This document shows positions 32,861 through 45,168 of a stretch of DNA of 64,000 nt, piece by piece (position 1 is the first letter of the stretch; every line of letters starts with the position of its first letter). A model generated the notes under the pieces. It worked only from the letters and a program-made list of their open reading frames with translations. It ran no database searches and was not told the origin of the DNA. The stretch comes from Microbacterium sp. RURRCA19A (GTDB lineage Bacteria > Actinomycetota > Actinomycetes > Actinomycetales > Microbacteriaceae). The stretch is taken from the NCBI RefSeq assembly GCF_900156455.1, contig NZ_FTNQ01000001.1, positions 1,240,001-1,304,000 on the forward strand, given 5' to 3'. The position numbers and the translations under genes were made by a program.

Positions 32861-34221
32861 GCGCCGACGTCGTCGCGCTGCTCCGGGCCGAGCTCGGCGA
32901 CCGCGTCGACGTCAGCCCCGCCGCGCTGACCGCGGCGCGCGCCGACAAGTCCGGGCACGCCGCGTCCGGCACTCCCCTCGCGGTCGTGCACGCGGCCTCC
33001 GTCGCCGACGTCCAGGCGGTCCTCCGGATCGCGACGGCGACCCGCACCCCCGTGGTGCCCCGCGGCGCGGGCACGGGTCTGGCCGGGGGCGCCAACACCG
33101 GCGGCGGCGAGATCTCGCTGTCGCTGCGCGCCATGGATCGGGTCCTCGAGGTCCGCCCCGACGACCTGCTCGCGGTGGTGGAGCCCGGCATCCTGAACGC
33201 GGACCTCAACGCGCTGCTCGAACCCCACGGGGTGTGGTGGGCGCCCGATCCCGCGAGCCGCGCGATCTCGACCGTGGGCGGCAACATCGCGACCGGCGCC
33301 GGCGGACTGCTGTGCGCGAAGTACGGCGTGGTGCGCGACGCGGTGCTCGGCGTCGACCTGGTGCGGGCCGACGGCAGCCTCCTCCACCTCGGCCACCGCA
33401 GCGTCAAGGGCGTCACCGGACTCGACCTGACCTCGCTCGTCATCGGGTCCGAGGGGATCCTCGGCGTCGTCGTCGGCGCCACCCTGAAGCTGCGGCGCCT
33501 CATCGCCGGGGAGCGCGTGACCCTCACGGCGCTGTTCGACGGCGTCCGGTCCGCGGCGGTGGCGTCGGCCGCGGTGACGGCATCCGGCATCCAGCCCGCG
33601 ATCATGGAGCTGATGGATGCCACGAGCCTCGCGGCCGTGCACCGTCTGCTGTCGCTCGCCGCACCGCCGGCGGGCGCGGCGCAACTCACGATCCAGACGG
33701 ACGGGCCGGCCGCGGCGGAGGAGGCCCACGCGATCGCGGAGATCCTGCGCGGAGCCGGCGGCCGCGTCGCTGTGGCCGCCGACGACGTCGAGGGAGAGGC
33801 GTTGCTCGCGGTGCGCCGTGCCCTTCACCCCGCGATGGAGACCCTCGGCACCACGCTCATCGAGGACGTGTCGGTGCCGCGGAGCGCCCTTCCCGCCATG
33901 TTCGACGAGATCGCCCGGATCGAACGTGCGTACGCGCTGGTGATCCCGACCGTTGCGCACGCCGGCGACGGCAACCTCCATCCGAACTTCGTCTTCGAGG
34001 GCCCGGACGTTCCCGAGATCGTCTGGTCCGCCGCCGAAGACCTGTTCCGCGCCGCCCTCGCTCTGGGCGGAACCCTCACCGGGGAGCACGGGATCGGGGT
34101 GCTGAAGCAGCGCTGGCTCGCCGACGAGCTCGGCGACGACCAGTGGCGCCTGCAACGCGACATCGTGCGCGTCTTCGATCCGCTCGGCATCCTCAACCCG
34201 GGCAAGGTCTTCGCGGCCTGA
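32857..34221 (+). CDS. FAD-linked oxidase, GlcD/D-lactate dehydrogenase type
   Basis: 454 residues from the GTG that overlaps the previous stop. FAD-binding (PCMH) domain at about 40-215 with VPRGAGTGLAGGANT. C-terminal oxidase domain holds HAGDGNLHPNF and ends with GEHGIGVLKQRWL, the usual Zn and substrate region. It oxidises a 2-hydroxy acid such as glycolate or D-lactate. No Fe-S partner (GlcF) is adjacent. A longer in-phase open frame from 30802 is only the shadow of glyA. Confidence 0.87.
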   Translation: MSADVVALLRAELGDRVDVSPAALTAARADKSGHAASGTPLAVVHAASVADVQAVLRIATATRTPVVPRGAGTGLAGGANTGGGEISLSLRAMDRVLEVRPDDLLAVVEPGILNADLNALLEPHGVWWAPDPASRAISTVGGNIATGAGGLLCAKYGVVRDAVLGVDLVRADGSLLHLGHRSVKGVTGLDLTSLVIGSEGILGVVVGATLKLRRLIAGERVTLTALFDGVRSAAVASAAVTASGIQPAIMELMDATSLAAVHRLLSLAAPPAGAAQLTIQTDGPAAAEEAHAIAEILRGAGGRVAVAADDVEGEALLAVRRALHPAMETLGTTLIEDVSVPRSALPAMFDEIARIERAYALVIPTVAHAGDGNLHPNFVFEGPDVPEIVWSAAEDLFRAALALGGTLTGEHGIGVLKQRWLADELGDDQWRLQRDIVRVFDPLGILNPGKVFAA

Positions 34222-34320
34222 CGCCCGCCCCCGGCGTGACCAGAACGTGACAAACCGCACGGCTGGGATGAAGGGCGCCCGCCTACCATGGAAAGACTGA
34301 CTTTCCCGGGGGGTTCACTC

Positions 34321-34983
34321 ATGACCGACGGCGCGAACGGCACCGACGGCGTCACCTACGCCTGGGCTCCGCCCGAGCCCGCCAAGCGGAAGAACCGCTC
34401 GGGATTGTGGATCGGCATTCCCGCGGGCGCGACCGCGGTCGCCCTCATCGCGGCCTCGCTCGTGCTCATCGCCCCCGGCGCCTCGGTGGCCGGTGTGCAG
34501 ATCGGCGGCCTCACCGCGGGAGCCGCGGCACAGGCGATCTCGGCCCGTCTCTCGACGACCGAGGTGACCGTGGAGAGCCCCGCGGGCGAGGTGACCGTCA
34601 CCGGCGCCGATCTCGGTGCGACCGTCGACGCCACCGCGATCGCCGAGAAGGCCTTCGCCGACAACCCGATGTGGAAGCCGGCGGCGTGGTTCCCGGCGGG
34701 CACCGGTGTCGAGGTCCAGGTCGACCCCGCTGCCGCCGCGGCGATGCTGCGCGACAAGGCCCCGGGCACCTACCGCGCCCCCGTCGACGCGACCGTCGCC
34801 TTCGACTCCGTCTCGCAGTCCTATGTGTCGACTCCCGCCGAGGCCGGTGAGGGCATCGACGTCGCGGCCGTCACGGAGGCGCTCCAGTCCGCGTTCGACG
34901 CCGGTGAGGCGACGACGTCGGTGAAGGCCGGGCTCGTGCCGGTCGACGCCGCCGTGAGCACGGAGAGGCCGACACCGCCGTGA
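34321..34983 (+). pseudogene. L,D-transpeptidase, N-terminal part (frameshifted)
   Basis: 220 residues from the ATG after GGGGGG. A cytoplasmic start, a membrane anchor at about 34-55, then a peptidoglycan-binding PG_binding_4-type domain. The frame then reads TERPTPP and stops at 34981-34983. The -1 frame continues the protein without a break (GEADTAVTALN...), giving the YkuD domain at 34980-35720. A single-base loss near 34964-34967, in the GAGAGG run, explains the split. It could be a real mutation or an assembly error. Confidence 0.8.
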
Positions 34984-35720
34984 CGGCCCTCAACGGCATC
35001 CTCGACACGATCGGCTTCTACATCGGCGACGAGCGCACGGTGCCCGTCGACCGTGCGACGGCCGCGTCGTGGCTCACCGTCACCTCCGACGGCAAGGGCG
35101 ACTTCCCGCTCACCGCCGATCAGGCCGGCATCCAGAAGGTGGTCGACGGGCTCGCGGGCCAGATCGACCGCGGCGCCGTCAACGCCGACGTCATCGTCGA
35201 CACCGGCGGCGAGGTCATCAAGACCCTGACCGAGGGACAGACCGGCCGCTCACTGGGCGACACGACGGGTATCGCCGCGGCCTTCGCCGCGCAGCTGGCC
35301 CAGGCCAACGGGAAGTTCGCCCTGGCCGTCGCCGAGACGCCCTTCGAGACGACCAAGACCGAGCGCCGCATCGACGTCAACCTGAGCACGCAGACGACGA
35401 CGCTGTACCAGAACGGGCAGGTGTACCGCACGTACACGATCTCGTCGGGCGCCGGCGATCACGCCACCCACACCGGGAACTTCCGCATCGGCTGGAAGAC
35501 CGAGATGCAGAACATGGGCTGCGTCCCCGGATACGACTACTGCACCAAGGACGTGCCCTGGGTGTCGTACTTCAACGGTGACGAGGGCTTCCACGGCACC
35601 TACTGGCACAACAACTTCGGCACCCCGATGAGCCACGGCTGCATCAACATGACCATCCCGCAGGCCAAAGAGCTGTATGACTGGGCCTACCGCGGCACCG
35701 AGGTGTCGGTGCACTACTGA
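34980..35720 (+). pseudogene. L,D-transpeptidase, YkuD catalytic part (frameshifted)
   Basis: 246 residues in the -1 frame. The rest of the peptidoglycan-binding region precedes the YkuD domain (about 125-246). The catalytic motif HNNFGTPMSHGCINM is intact, with His and the nucleophile Cys. Such enzymes make 3-3 cross-links in peptidoglycan outside the membrane. Without the upstream half this part has no membrane anchor, so it would not reach its site. Restoring one base yields an ordinary full-length protein of about 465 residues. Confidence 0.82.
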
Positions 35721-35730
35721 GCCACCCGCG

Positions 35731-35764
35731 GAAGGGGCCGGATGCCATGGCATCCGGCCCCTTC
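35731..35764. terminator. Terminator after the L,D-transpeptidase
   Basis: A perfect 34-bp palindrome (GAAGGGGCCGGATGCCA and its complement), ten bases after the stop. Confidence 0.85.
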
Positions 35765-35857
35765 GTCGTCTCTGCGACGGCAACCGGCGCAACCCCCGCG
35801 TTCCGCACCGCTGAGGCGCCGGGCGCGGGTTCCGCCGGAGTTGTGCGCGCAGAAGAA

Positions 35858-35893
35858 GAGAGGGGCGGATGCCGTGTGGCATCCGCCCCTCTC
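35858..35893 (-). terminator. Terminator of icd
   Basis: A perfect 16-bp stem (GAGAGGGGCGGATGCC) with a GTGT loop, 11 bases past the icd stop on the minus strand. Confidence 0.85.
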
Positions 35894-35904
35894 GGGTCGG
35901 TCGA

Positions 35905-38124
<2,220 letters not shown>

Positions 38125-38234
38125 GTCGAATCTCTCCGTAGAGGCGGCCAGGGTTGCCGTTCAGCCTATCGCACCGACGCAAAGTCTCTTGATATCGAGA
38201 TAGTTCGCGGCGGCGGGTCCGCGTTCCGCACACC

Positions 38235-38299
38235 GATAAACGCCATCGGCGACGAGACACGGCGGGACGTGGCGTTTCTGGTCGCGGATCGCGTTTATC
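38235..38299. repeat. 65-bp palindromic element, copy C
   Basis: It begins GATAAACGCCATC and ends GATCGCGTTTATC, with inner GACGAGACAC/GCGTTTCTG. It is the most diverged of the four copies yet still exactly 65 bp. It lies between the divergent icd and acetyltransferase genes. Confidence 0.9.
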
Positions 38300-38353
38300 G
38301 AGTGGTCGCCGACGCGACGGCATCCGGAATGTTGCGAGTATCGGCGGGGCGGA

Positions 38354-38359
38354 TAGCCT
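38354..38359 (+). promoter_or_regulatory. -10 hexamer of a leaderless mRNA (acetyltransferase)
   Basis: TAGCCT, six bases (GGGCGC), then ATG at 38366. Confidence 0.6.
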
Positions 38360-38365
38360 GGGCGC

Positions 38366-38818
38366 ATGGCCGACCTCCGTCTCGTCGAACTCTCCGCCGC
38401 CACGATCGTGGCGGTGAACAACCTGTCGCTGAAGCCCGGGCAGGAGCAGTTCCTCGCTCCGGTCAGCTACGGCATCGCCGCCACGGTGATGGATCCGCAG
38501 ACCTCGTGGCAGCGCGTCGTGCTCGACGGCGACGAGGTGGTCGGCTTCGTGAGCGCGAACTTCGACCCCGAGGCGCACGAAGAGCACTTCCGCTCGGTGC
38601 TGTGGCGCATCAACGTCGACGCCGACGACCAGGGCCGCGGCGTCGGCCGGTTCGCGCTGGGGCAGCTCCTCGACGAGGCGCGTCGCCGCGGGATGGACCA
38701 CGTCGACGTCATCTACGAACCTGGCGTCGGCGGTCCCGAGGCCTTCTTCCTCCGCGCGGGCTTCGAGCCCGTCGGAGAGACGGAGTACGGCGAGACCGTC
38801 GCCCGCGTCCGCGTCTGA
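38366..38818 (+). CDS. GNAT-family N-acetyltransferase
   Basis: 150 residues, a single GNAT domain of the spermine/spermidine acetyltransferase kind. The acetyl-CoA motif is at about 91-101 (VDADDQGRGVGRFAL), followed by the C-terminal FFLRAGFEPVGE. Substrate unknown. Leaderless start. Confidence 0.85.
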   Translation: MADLRLVELSAATIVAVNNLSLKPGQEQFLAPVSYGIAATVMDPQTSWQRVVLDGDEVVGFVSANFDPEAHEEHFRSVLWRINVDADDQGRGVGRFALGQLLDEARRRGMDHVDVIYEPGVGGPEAFFLRAGFEPVGETEYGETVARVRV

Positions 38819-38894
38819 GGGCGATATCGCCCGAACGCGGTGATTCGGGGCGCCGTCCTTCCCGCTGATCCCCAGCCTTCTCGCCACGAAGTGG

Positions 38895-38955
38895 AGGGGA
38901 GGCGGCCTCGGCCGATCGTCACGGCTGGAACTCGCCCGGCGGGTCCGCCTCCCCT
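38895..38955. repeat. Intergenic inverted repeat
   Basis: AGGGGAGGCGG (38895-38905) is inverted against CCGCCTCCCCT (38945-38955). It sits in a 326-bp gap (38819-39144) that has no credible gene. The gap also holds the perfect palindrome GGGCGATATCGCCC at 38819-38832, right after the acetyltransferase stop, and the terminator at 39100. Confidence 0.6.
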
Positions 38956-39099
38956 CGACGCGCGGCCCGAGCGCGTCGGACTGGCCTTCGGGTCGACCAG
39001 CCCGCCCAACGTATACATGCCGCGCCGGGTGCCGTCAGTCGAATCACCCGTGCGCCCCGCACAGTCACCCGTCCGCTCGGCACGCCGCGCAGAAGAAGT

Positions 39100-39137
39100 G
39101 GAGGGATGCCACGCCTCCGAGGCCGTGGCATCCCTCC
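39100..39137 (-). terminator. Terminator of the ABC exporter operon
   Basis: GGAGGGATGCCACG (39100-39113) pairs perfectly with 39124-39137, eight bases past the second exporter gene on the minus strand. Confidence 0.8.
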
Positions 39138-39144
39138 CGCTCGG

Positions 39145-40962
39145 TCAGACGAGCGACTGCCGCCACGACGCGTGCAGCTGCGCGAACTTGCCCGTCCCGG
39201 CGATGAGCGCCTCCGGGCTGTCGTCCTCGATGATGCGGCCGTGCTCCATGACGAGCACGCGATCGGCGATGGCGACGGTGGACAGACGGTGGGCGATGAT
39301 GATCGCCGTGCGGTCGGCGAGCAGCGTCTGCAGGGCGTCCTGGATGAGCCGCTCGCTGGGGATGTCGAGCGACGCGGTCGCCTCGTCGAGGATCAGCACC
39401 GCGGGGTCGGCGAGGAATGCACGCGCGAACGAGATCAGCTGTCGCTGACCCGCCGACACGCGCCCGCCGCGCTTGTTGACGTCGGTGTCGTACCCGTCGG
39501 GCAGCTTCTCGATGAAGCCGTCGGCGCCCACGGCCCGCGCGGCCGCGCGGATCTCGTCCATCGTCGCGTCGGGCTTGCCGAGGGCGATGTTGTCGGCCAC
39601 CGTCCCGCTGAACAGGTACGCCTCCTGCGTCACCATGACGATCGCGCGCCGCAGATCCTTGGGGTGCAGGCGCCGCAGGTCGACGTCGTCGAGCGTCACC
39701 GCGCCCTTGCTCGGGTCGTAGAACCGCGAGATGAGCTTCGCGAGCGTCGTCTTGCCCGCGCCCGTCGTCCCCACGAGCGCGATCGTCTGCCCCGCCGGGA
39801 TGTCGAGCGAGAAGTGCGGCAGGATGACGCGCCCCTCGGAGTATCCGAAGGTCACCTCGTCGAAGCGCACGTGCCCGCGGGCACTCCACAGGTCGACGGG
39901 GTCGACCGGGTCGGGGACCGTGGGCTCCTCCTCCAGGACACCGGACACCTTCTCGAGCGCCGCCGTCGCCGACTGGTACGAGTTCAGGAAGAACGCGACC
40001 TCCTGCAGCGGGGCGAAGAAGTTCCGGACGTACAGCACCGCCGCCGCCAGCACACCGATCTCCAGCGCACCGCCGATCACGCGGCCACCGCCCCACAGCA
40101 GCACGAGGGCGACCGAGACGGATGCCACGGCCATCAACGCCGGCTCGAACGTTCCGAACAGCCGGATCGAGCGCATGTTGACGTCGCGGTATTGGCCGGC
40201 GAGGTCACCGAACTCCTCGTCGTTGCGGGGCTCCTTCCGGAACGCCTTCACCGCGCGGATGCCGGTCATGGTCTCGACGAACTTCACGATCACCTGCGCG
40301 CTGACGACGCGCGACTCCCGGTACACGACCTGCGAACGGCGGTAGAACCACCGCATCAGCAGGTACAGCGGGATGCCCATCACCGTCAGCACGAGACCCG
40401 ACTGCCAGTCGAGGAGATACAGCGCCGCGAGCGTGAACAACCCGTACAGCACCCCCGACACGAGCTCGTTGAGCCCACCGTCGAGGAGCTCGCGGATCGT
40501 GTCGAGGTCGCTCGTCTGGCGCGAGATGATCCGGCCGGACGTGTACGACTCGTGGAACTCCAGGCTCAGGCGCTGGGTGTGGAGGAAGATGCGCTTGCGG
40601 AGGTCCAGCATGATCGCCTGCGTCAAACGCGCCGCCACCACGACGTACCAGCCGATCAGCACCGCCCCGCCGATGCCGGCGGTGAGGTAGATCGCGACGA
40701 CGAGGATGGTCGGCATCCAGTCGTTGTTCTGGATCACCGCGGGCAGCGCGGTGTCGATGCCGATCGCGATCAGCGCGGGCCCGGCGACGCGCAGCGCCGT
40801 CGAGACCACGAGCACGGCCGCGGCCAGGACGAGCCGCCAGCGCAGCGGCGACACGAGCGAGCCGAGCAGCCGCAGCGAACGCCGGCGGATCGCGCGGCTC
40901 TCTTCGCGCGTGTAGTCCGAGCGGTCCTCGCCGCTCGTCCCGGTGACGGTGGTCGCGCTCAT
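39145..40962 (-). CDS. ABC exporter half-transporter with consensus ATPase site residues (subunit B)
   Basis: 605 residues: a six-helix membrane domain (about 30-330) fused to an ATPase domain (about 360-600). Walker [10 protein letters not shown], Walker [11 protein letters not shown] with the catalytic Glu, and a switch His in AHRLS. Its signature is RVSAGQRQ, not LSGGQ. Its start overlaps the stop of the first exporter gene as ATGA and has GGAGG. In heterodimeric exporters the consensus site uses this Walker B with the partner's LSGGQ, which matches here. Substrate unknown; multidrug or lipid export is typical. Confidence 0.9.
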   Translation of the reverse strand: MSATTVTGTSGEDRSDYTREESRAIRRRSLRLLGSLVSPLRWRLVLAAAVLVVSTALRVAGPALIAIGIDTALPAVIQNNDWMPTILVVAIYLTAGIGGAVLIGWYVVVAARLTQAIMLDLRKRIFLHTQRLSLEFHESYTSGRIISRQTSDLDTIRELLDGGLNELVSGVLYGLFTLAALYLLDWQSGLVLTVMGIPLYLLMRWFYRRSQVVYRESRVVSAQVIVKFVETMTGIRAVKAFRKEPRNDEEFGDLAGQYRDVNMRSIRLFGTFEPALMAVASVSVALVLLWGGGRVIGGALEIGVLAAAVLYVRNFFAPLQEVAFFLNSYQSATAALEKVSGVLEEEPTVPDPVDPVDLWSARGHVRFDEVTFGYSEGRVILPHFSLDIPAGQTIALVGTTGAGKTTLAKLISRFYDPSKGAVTLDDVDLRRLHPKDLRRAIVMVTQEAYLFSGTVADNIALGKPDATMDEIRAAARAVGADGFIEKLPDGYDTDVNKRGGRVSAGQRQLISFARAFLADPAVLILDEATASLDIPSERLIQDALQTLLADRTAIIIAHRLSTVAIADRVLVMEHGRIIEDDSPEALIAGTGKFAQLHASWRQSLV

Positions 40963-42848
40963 CGGGTCGCCTCCTTCGCGGGCTGGGGTTCGTCGGTGGA
41001 TGCCTCGGCACTCGCGCCCGAGCGGATCACGGGGATCGCACCGGTCTGCGCCTCGCGCTCGGCCTCCGCCTCTTCCAGGCTCGAGATGACGTGCCGGTAC
41101 GCCTCGCTCTCGCGCAGCAGGTCGGAGTGGGTGCCGACCGCGGTGATGCGTCCGTCCTGGAGCAGGGCGACCCTGTCGGCGAGCGTCACCGTCGACGGGC
41201 GGTGCGCGACCACGAGCGCGGTGGTCTCGCTCAGCACCTCGCGCAGCGCGTCCTCCACGAGGGCCTCGGTGTCGACGTCCAACGCGGACAGCGGGTCGTC
41301 GAGCACGAGCACGGCGGGGCGCGCCGCGACCGCACGCGCGAGCGCGAGTCGCTGACGCTGTCCGCCGGACAGGCTCAGCCCCTCCTCGCCGATCACGGTG
41401 TCGAGCCCGTCGGGGAGGTCGTGGACGAAGTGCGCCTGCGCGACCTGCAGCGCCTCGGTGAGCACCGCTTCGGCTTCGGGCGACCCGGGTTCGAGGTCTT
41501 CCCGGCCGAGCAGGACGTTGGCACGGACGGTCTGCGAGAACAGCGTGGCATCCTCGAAGGCCATGCCGACGTGGCGCCGCAGCTCCGACAAGCGCAGGTC
41601 GCGCACGTCGACGCCGTCGAGCAGTACGCGGCCGCCGGTGACGTCGTACAGGCGTCCGGGCAGGGTCGTCAGCGTGGTCTTGCCCGAACCGGTCAGACCT
41701 ACGAGGGCCATCGTCTCCCCCGGCCGCAGCGTCAGGTCGACGCCGTCGAGGAGGTCGGGCTCGGAGTCGACGGCATCCTGGTACCGGAAATGCACGCCCT
41801 CGAGCACGAGCTCACCGCGGGGCGCCGAGATCGTGCGGGGTTCGGCCGGGTCGACGATCGTGTTCTGTTCGTCGAAGACCTCGAAGATGCGGTCGGTCGC
41901 GGTGCGCGCGTCGAGCAGGAACGAGAAGAGGAAGCCGATCGATTCCATCGGCCAGCGCAGCACGGTGGCCATCGCGAAGAACGCCACGAGCTCGGCGACC
42001 TGCAGCTGGCCGAGCTGCGCGAGCACGATGCCCGCGCCCAGGCACACCGCGAACGCGATGTCGGGGAGCAACACGAGCCAGAACCAGATCCAGCCGACGG
42101 CGCGCGCCTTGCCCAGCTCGGTCTCGCGGAGGGACTCGGCCTGCCGCGTGAACTTCTGCAGCGCGTGCTTGCCGCGCCCGAAGGCCTTGAGGACGCGGAT
42201 GCCGTGCACGCTCTCCTCGACGGAGGTCGCCAGGTCTCCCGCCTGGTCCTGGCTCTGCCGGGTGAGGGCGCCGTAGCGCTTCTCGAAGCGGTAACCGGCA
42301 TACCAGAGGGGCGCGGAGGCGACGAGGAACAGCGTCCCGAGCAGCCAGTGCCAGCGGAACAGCAGCACCGCACCGATCGCGATCGTGAGGATGTTGACGA
42401 TCAGCAGGATGAGGCCGAACGCGAGCCAGCGGCGCAGCATGCTGATGTCCTGCATCATGCGCGAGAGCAGCTGACCCGACTGCCAGCGGTCGTGGAACGC
42501 GACCGGGAGGCGCTGCAGGCGGGAGTAGAACGACTGGCGCAGGTCGTACTCGACGCGGGTCGCGGGCGCCAGGACGAACCAGCGCCGCAACCACACCATG
42601 CCCGCCTCGGCGAGCCCCAGGACGAGGATGAGGACGGCACCCCACGCCAGTTGGGCCGGGTCGCCCGAGCCGATGGGACCGGCGACGATCTGCTCGAGCA
42701 CGAGCGGGATGGCGAGCGCGAGGACGCTCGCGCCGAGCGCGCTGACGGCGCCGAGCACGAGCCGGGGAAGCACGGGCCGCGCGATGGGCAGAAGCCGCGC
42801 GAGGGAACGGAGCGTCGACAGCTGAGGGCGGTTTTCTGCGGTGGTCAT
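40959..42848 (-). CDS. ABC exporter half-transporter with degenerate ATPase site (subunit A)
   Basis: 629 residues from the ATG at 42848 (GAGG four bases upstream); an open frame to 43052 overlaps the leader ORF and is rejected. Membrane domain about 20-325, ATPase domain about 355-590. Walker [10 protein letters not shown], canonical signature [10 protein letters not shown], but Walker B reads [10 protein letters not shown] with Asp in place of the catalytic Glu. That is the hallmark of the degenerate subunit of heterodimers such as TM287/288 or BmrCD. The C-terminus (about 590-629) is a charged tail. It forms an operon with the next gene and has a leader ORF 110 bases upstream. Confidence 0.9.
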   Translation of the reverse strand: MTTAENRPQLSTLRSLARLLPIARPVLPRLVLGAVSALGASVLALAIPLVLEQIVAGPIGSGDPAQLAWGAVLILVLGLAEAGMVWLRRWFVLAPATRVEYDLRQSFYSRLQRLPVAFHDRWQSGQLLSRMMQDISMLRRWLAFGLILLIVNILTIAIGAVLLFRWHWLLGTLFLVASAPLWYAGYRFEKRYGALTRQSQDQAGDLATSVEESVHGIRVLKAFGRGKHALQKFTRQAESLRETELGKARAVGWIWFWLVLLPDIAFAVCLGAGIVLAQLGQLQVAELVAFFAMATVLRWPMESIGFLFSFLLDARTATDRIFEVFDEQNTIVDPAEPRTISAPRGELVLEGVHFRYQDAVDSEPDLLDGVDLTLRPGETMALVGLTGSGKTTLTTLPGRLYDVTGGRVLLDGVDVRDLRLSELRRHVGMAFEDATLFSQTVRANVLLGREDLEPGSPEAEAVLTEALQVAQAHFVHDLPDGLDTVIGEEGLSLSGGQRQRLALARAVAARPAVLVLDDPLSALDVDTEALVEDALREVLSETTALVVAHRPSTVTLADRVALLQDGRITAVGTHSDLLRESEAYRHVISSLEEAEAEREAQTGAIPVIRSGASAEASTDEPQPAKEATR

Positions 42849-42910
42849 GATCCTCGTGGGGTCGAAGCGACGCGCCGGAGTGTGGCGCGGGAAGGGGGGA
42901 TGCCAGGGGG

Positions 42911-42930
42911 TCCGGTGGAAAGCCACCGGA
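42911..42930 (-). promoter_or_regulatory. Stem-loop between the leader ORF and the ABC exporter
   Basis: An 8-bp perfect stem (TCCGGTGG/CCACCGGA) with a 4-base loop. It begins 27 bases after the leader ORF stop and ends 62 bases before the exporter start. It could be the switchable hairpin of an attenuator. It lacks a T run. Confidence 0.45.
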
Positions 42931-42957
42931 ACGTGCGACGCGGGAGCGGTCGGAGCG

Positions 42958-43029
42958 CTACGGGCGACGCGCGAGGCGCGCGGCGACGGAGAAGGCGGCA
43001 CGCACGACGGGGAAGTCGATCTGGTCCAT
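42958..43029 (-). CDS. 23-residue leader ORF before the ABC exporter operon
   Basis: ATG at 43029 with a strong GAGGAGG-type site six bases upstream, then 23 codons (starts [10 protein letters not shown], ends ARLARRP) and a TAG stop. It lies in a 308-bp leader region that has a promoter (43079-43108), this ORF and a hairpin, in that order, before the exporter. The ribosome site is among the best in the window, so it is probably translated. In Bacillus a leader peptide (BmrB) before the heterodimeric exporter BmrCD couples antibiotic-stalled ribosomes to anti-termination. The same logic would fit here, but it is inferred. Confidence 0.6.
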   Translation of the reverse strand: MDQIDFPVVRAAFSVAARLARRP

Positions 43030-43078
43030 GGCATCCTCCTCGGTCGGTGCACAGCCGCCGGGGGCGCGGCAGCTTTTC

Positions 43079-43108
43079 AGGATATGCCCGCGAGTCGACC
43101 GGGGGCAA
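43079..43108 (-). promoter_or_regulatory. Promoter of the exporter leader
   Basis: On the minus strand, TTGCCC (43108-43103), an 18-bp spacer and TATCCT (43084-43079). The transcript would start near 43072, about 43 bases before the leader ORF. Confidence 0.55.
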
Positions 43109-43156
43109 GACTCGATTGCACGGGGCGGCGAGGATGGAGGGCGGCGCGAACGCGGG

Positions 43157-43654
43157 TCAGGCCGCGGCTTCGCGCCCCAGCAACCGGCGCTTGACGTCGA
43201 CGCCCCACGCGAAGCCGCCCATCGTGCCGTCGCCGCGCAGCACGCGGTGGCACGGGACGAACAGCGCCGGAGCGTTCCGGGCGCAGATGGATGCCGCCGC
43301 CCGCACCGCCGAGGGAGACCCCAGGGCGGTCGCGAACCCGGTGTAGGTGAGCGGCTCCCCCGGGCGGATGGTCCGTAGAGCCGCCCATCCGCGCTGCTGC
43401 AGCGGCGTGCCGAACTGCACGACCTCGACGTCGTCGATCGCGGCGAGGTCGCCGTCGTAGTACGCCGCGACGGCGGCGGCGGCCCGCGTCTCGCCCGGCA
43501 CGACCGCCGTGGGGCGGTGGGCCGGGCGGATCCGCGCGAGCACGGCATCCACCTCATCGGTCCAGCCGGCGACGAGCACGCGGTCGGTGTCGTCGGCGAG
43601 GATCGCGAACGGGCCGTCGGGGGTGTCGACGAACTGGAGGGTCGCGGTGTTCAC
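43157..43654 (-). CDS. ogt: Methylated-DNA--[protein]-cysteine S-methyltransferase
   Basis: 165 residues from a GTG that overlaps the preceding stop as GTGA. It removes methyl groups from O6-methylguanine by a one-time transfer to Cys. The active-site motif VPCHRVLR is at about 140-147, after a winged helix that starts [19 protein letters not shown]. Translationally coupled to the Ada-AlkA gene, so the two form an alkylation-damage operon. Confidence 0.93.
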   Translation of the reverse strand: MNTATLQFVDTPDGPFAILADDTDRVLVAGWTDEVDAVLARIRPAHRPTAVVPGETRAAAAVAAYYDGDLAAIDDVEVVQFGTPLQQRGWAALRTIRPGEPLTYTGFATALGSPSAVRAAASICARNAPALFVPCHRVLRGDGTMGGFAWGVDVKRRLLGREAAA

Positions 43655-45168
43655 GGGGCGGGCTCGCTTTCGGTCGTGGGGGTCGGGGTCCGCCATACTC
43701 GCGTGACGGAGGCGGCGTACCAGTAGTGGGCCATCGCGTAGCTGCGCCACGGGGCGAGTCGGTCGGACCACCGAGTGAACCCCGCGGGGTCGGACGGCAG
43801 CCCCAGCGCCACGGCACCGGCGCGCGCGGCGACGTCGCCCGGGAGCAGGACGTCGGGGTCGCCGAGCACGCGCATCCGCACGTAGTCGGCGGTCCAGGGG
43901 CCGATCCCGCGCATCGCGAGCAGCCGCGCCCGTTGCTCGACGCCGTCGTCGCCCGGTCCGAGCGTCAGTGATCCGTCGGCGAGCGCGGCGGCGGCCTCGA
44001 CGATCGAGCGGCGGCGGGCCTCGGGCCCGCGGAGCACGTCGAAGCCACGCTCGGCGATGACCGCGGGGGCCGGGAACAGCGTCAGCGGGATGCCACCGAC
44101 CTCGGTGCGCTCACCGAGCTCGGCCGACAGTCGCCCTTGCATGGTGCGCGCCGAGGCCACGCTGATCTGCTGCCCGATCATGGCACGCAGCAGCATCTCG
44201 GCGGCATCCATCGCCCCCGGCACCCGCACCCCCGGGATCGCGGCGACCGCCGGGGCGAGCTCGGGATGCCGGACGAGCGCCTCGTCGATCGCGAGCGGGT
44301 CGGCGTCGAGGTCGAACAGACGCCGGACGCGCGCGATCAGGGTGCCGAGGTCGGCGAGAGCCGTGAGGCGCGCGCGCAGGCGCAGACGCGAATCGGCATC
44401 GCGGCGCACTTCGAACCACGCCGGTCCGCCCGGCATCCGGATGACGCGCGCGAAGGACGCGTCGCCGCCGACCTCGACACCGGGGATCGCGTGCGCACGC
44501 ATCCAGCCGAAGAGCCCGACCGTGTCGATGGGGCCGCGGGCGGGGAGTGCGAGATCGATCTCGCCGACCGGGACGGCACCCGCGGCGCGCGACCTCCGTG
44601 CGCGCAGCGCCGTCGGCGACATCCCGAAGACCTCACCGATCGTCTCGGTGAACTGCCGCACGCTCGAGAAGCCGGCCGAGAACGCGACATCGGATGCCGA
44701 GAGGTCGGTGCCCACGAGCAGCGCGCGGGCCGTGTGGGCGCGTTGCGCCCGCGCGAGGGCGAGGGGACCTGCGCCGAGCTCGGCCGTGAGCAGTCGCCCG
44801 AGGTGACGCGCGGAGTACCCGAGCCGCCGGGCCAGGCCCGGCACGCCCTCGCGGTCGACGACGCCGTCGGCGATGAGGCGCATCGCGCGGGCGGCGACAT
44901 CGCCGCGGACATCCCACGCCGGGGACCCCGGCGCGGCCTCGGGCAGGCAGCGCTTGCACGCCCGGTAGCCCGCCTCGTGCGCCGCCGCCGACGTGGCGTA
45001 GAACGTCACGTTCGCCTCTTTCGGCGTGCGTGCGGGACAGCTCGGACGGCAGTAGATCCCGGTCGAACGCACCGCCGTGACGAACTGCCCGTCGAAGCGC
45101 CGATCGCGCGACTGGATCACGCGGTAGCGCTCGTCGAAGCCCCGGGCGTCGGCGGCGGTGAGGGTCAT
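43651..45168 (-). CDS. Ada-type methyl sensor fused to AlkA 3-methyladenine DNA glycosylase
   Basis: 505 residues. N-terminal Ada zinc domain (about 10-80) with [14 protein letters not shown] and CKRC, the four cysteines that sense methyl phosphotriesters. An AraC-type helix-turn-helix follows (about 90-190). Then the AlkA N-domain and the HhH-GPD glycosylase domain (about 290-500) with the helix-hairpin-helix [18 protein letters not shown] and a catalytic Asp in DVLLPGD. One protein thus senses, activates and repairs. The ATG at 45168 follows AGGGTGG. The gene probably activates itself and ogt. A longer frame to 45327 crosses a palindromic repeat and is rejected. Confidence 0.92.
   Translation of the reverse strand: MTLTAADARGFDERYRVIQSRDRRFDGQFVTAVRSTGIYCRPSCPARTPKEANVTFYATSAAAHEAGYRACKRCLPEAAPGSPAWDVRGDVAARAMRLIADGVVDREGVPGLARRLGYSARHLGRLLTAELGAGPLALARAQRAHTARALLVGTDLSASDVAFSAGFSSVRQFTETIGEVFGMSPTALRARRSRAAGAVPVGEIDLALPARGPIDTVGLFGWMRAHAIPGVEVGGDASFARVIRMPGGPAWFEVRRDADSRLRLRARLTALADLGTLIARVRRLFDLDADPLAIDEALVRHPELAPAVAAIPGVRVPGAMDAAEMLLRAMIGQQISVASARTMQGRLSAELGERTEVGGIPLTLFPAPAVIAERGFDVLRGPEARRRSIVEAAAALADGSLTLGPGDDGVEQRARLLAMRGIGPWTADYVRMRVLGDPDVLLPGDVAARAGAVALGLPSDPAGFTRWSDRLAPWRSYAMAHYWYAASVTRVWRTPTPTTESEPAP

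Noticed and set aside
34980..35720. The second half of the L,D-transpeptidase as a separate, complete gene
   Set aside because: The GTG at 34980 has no ribosome site, and the peptidoglycan-binding domain is cut in two at that point; a frameshift explains it better.
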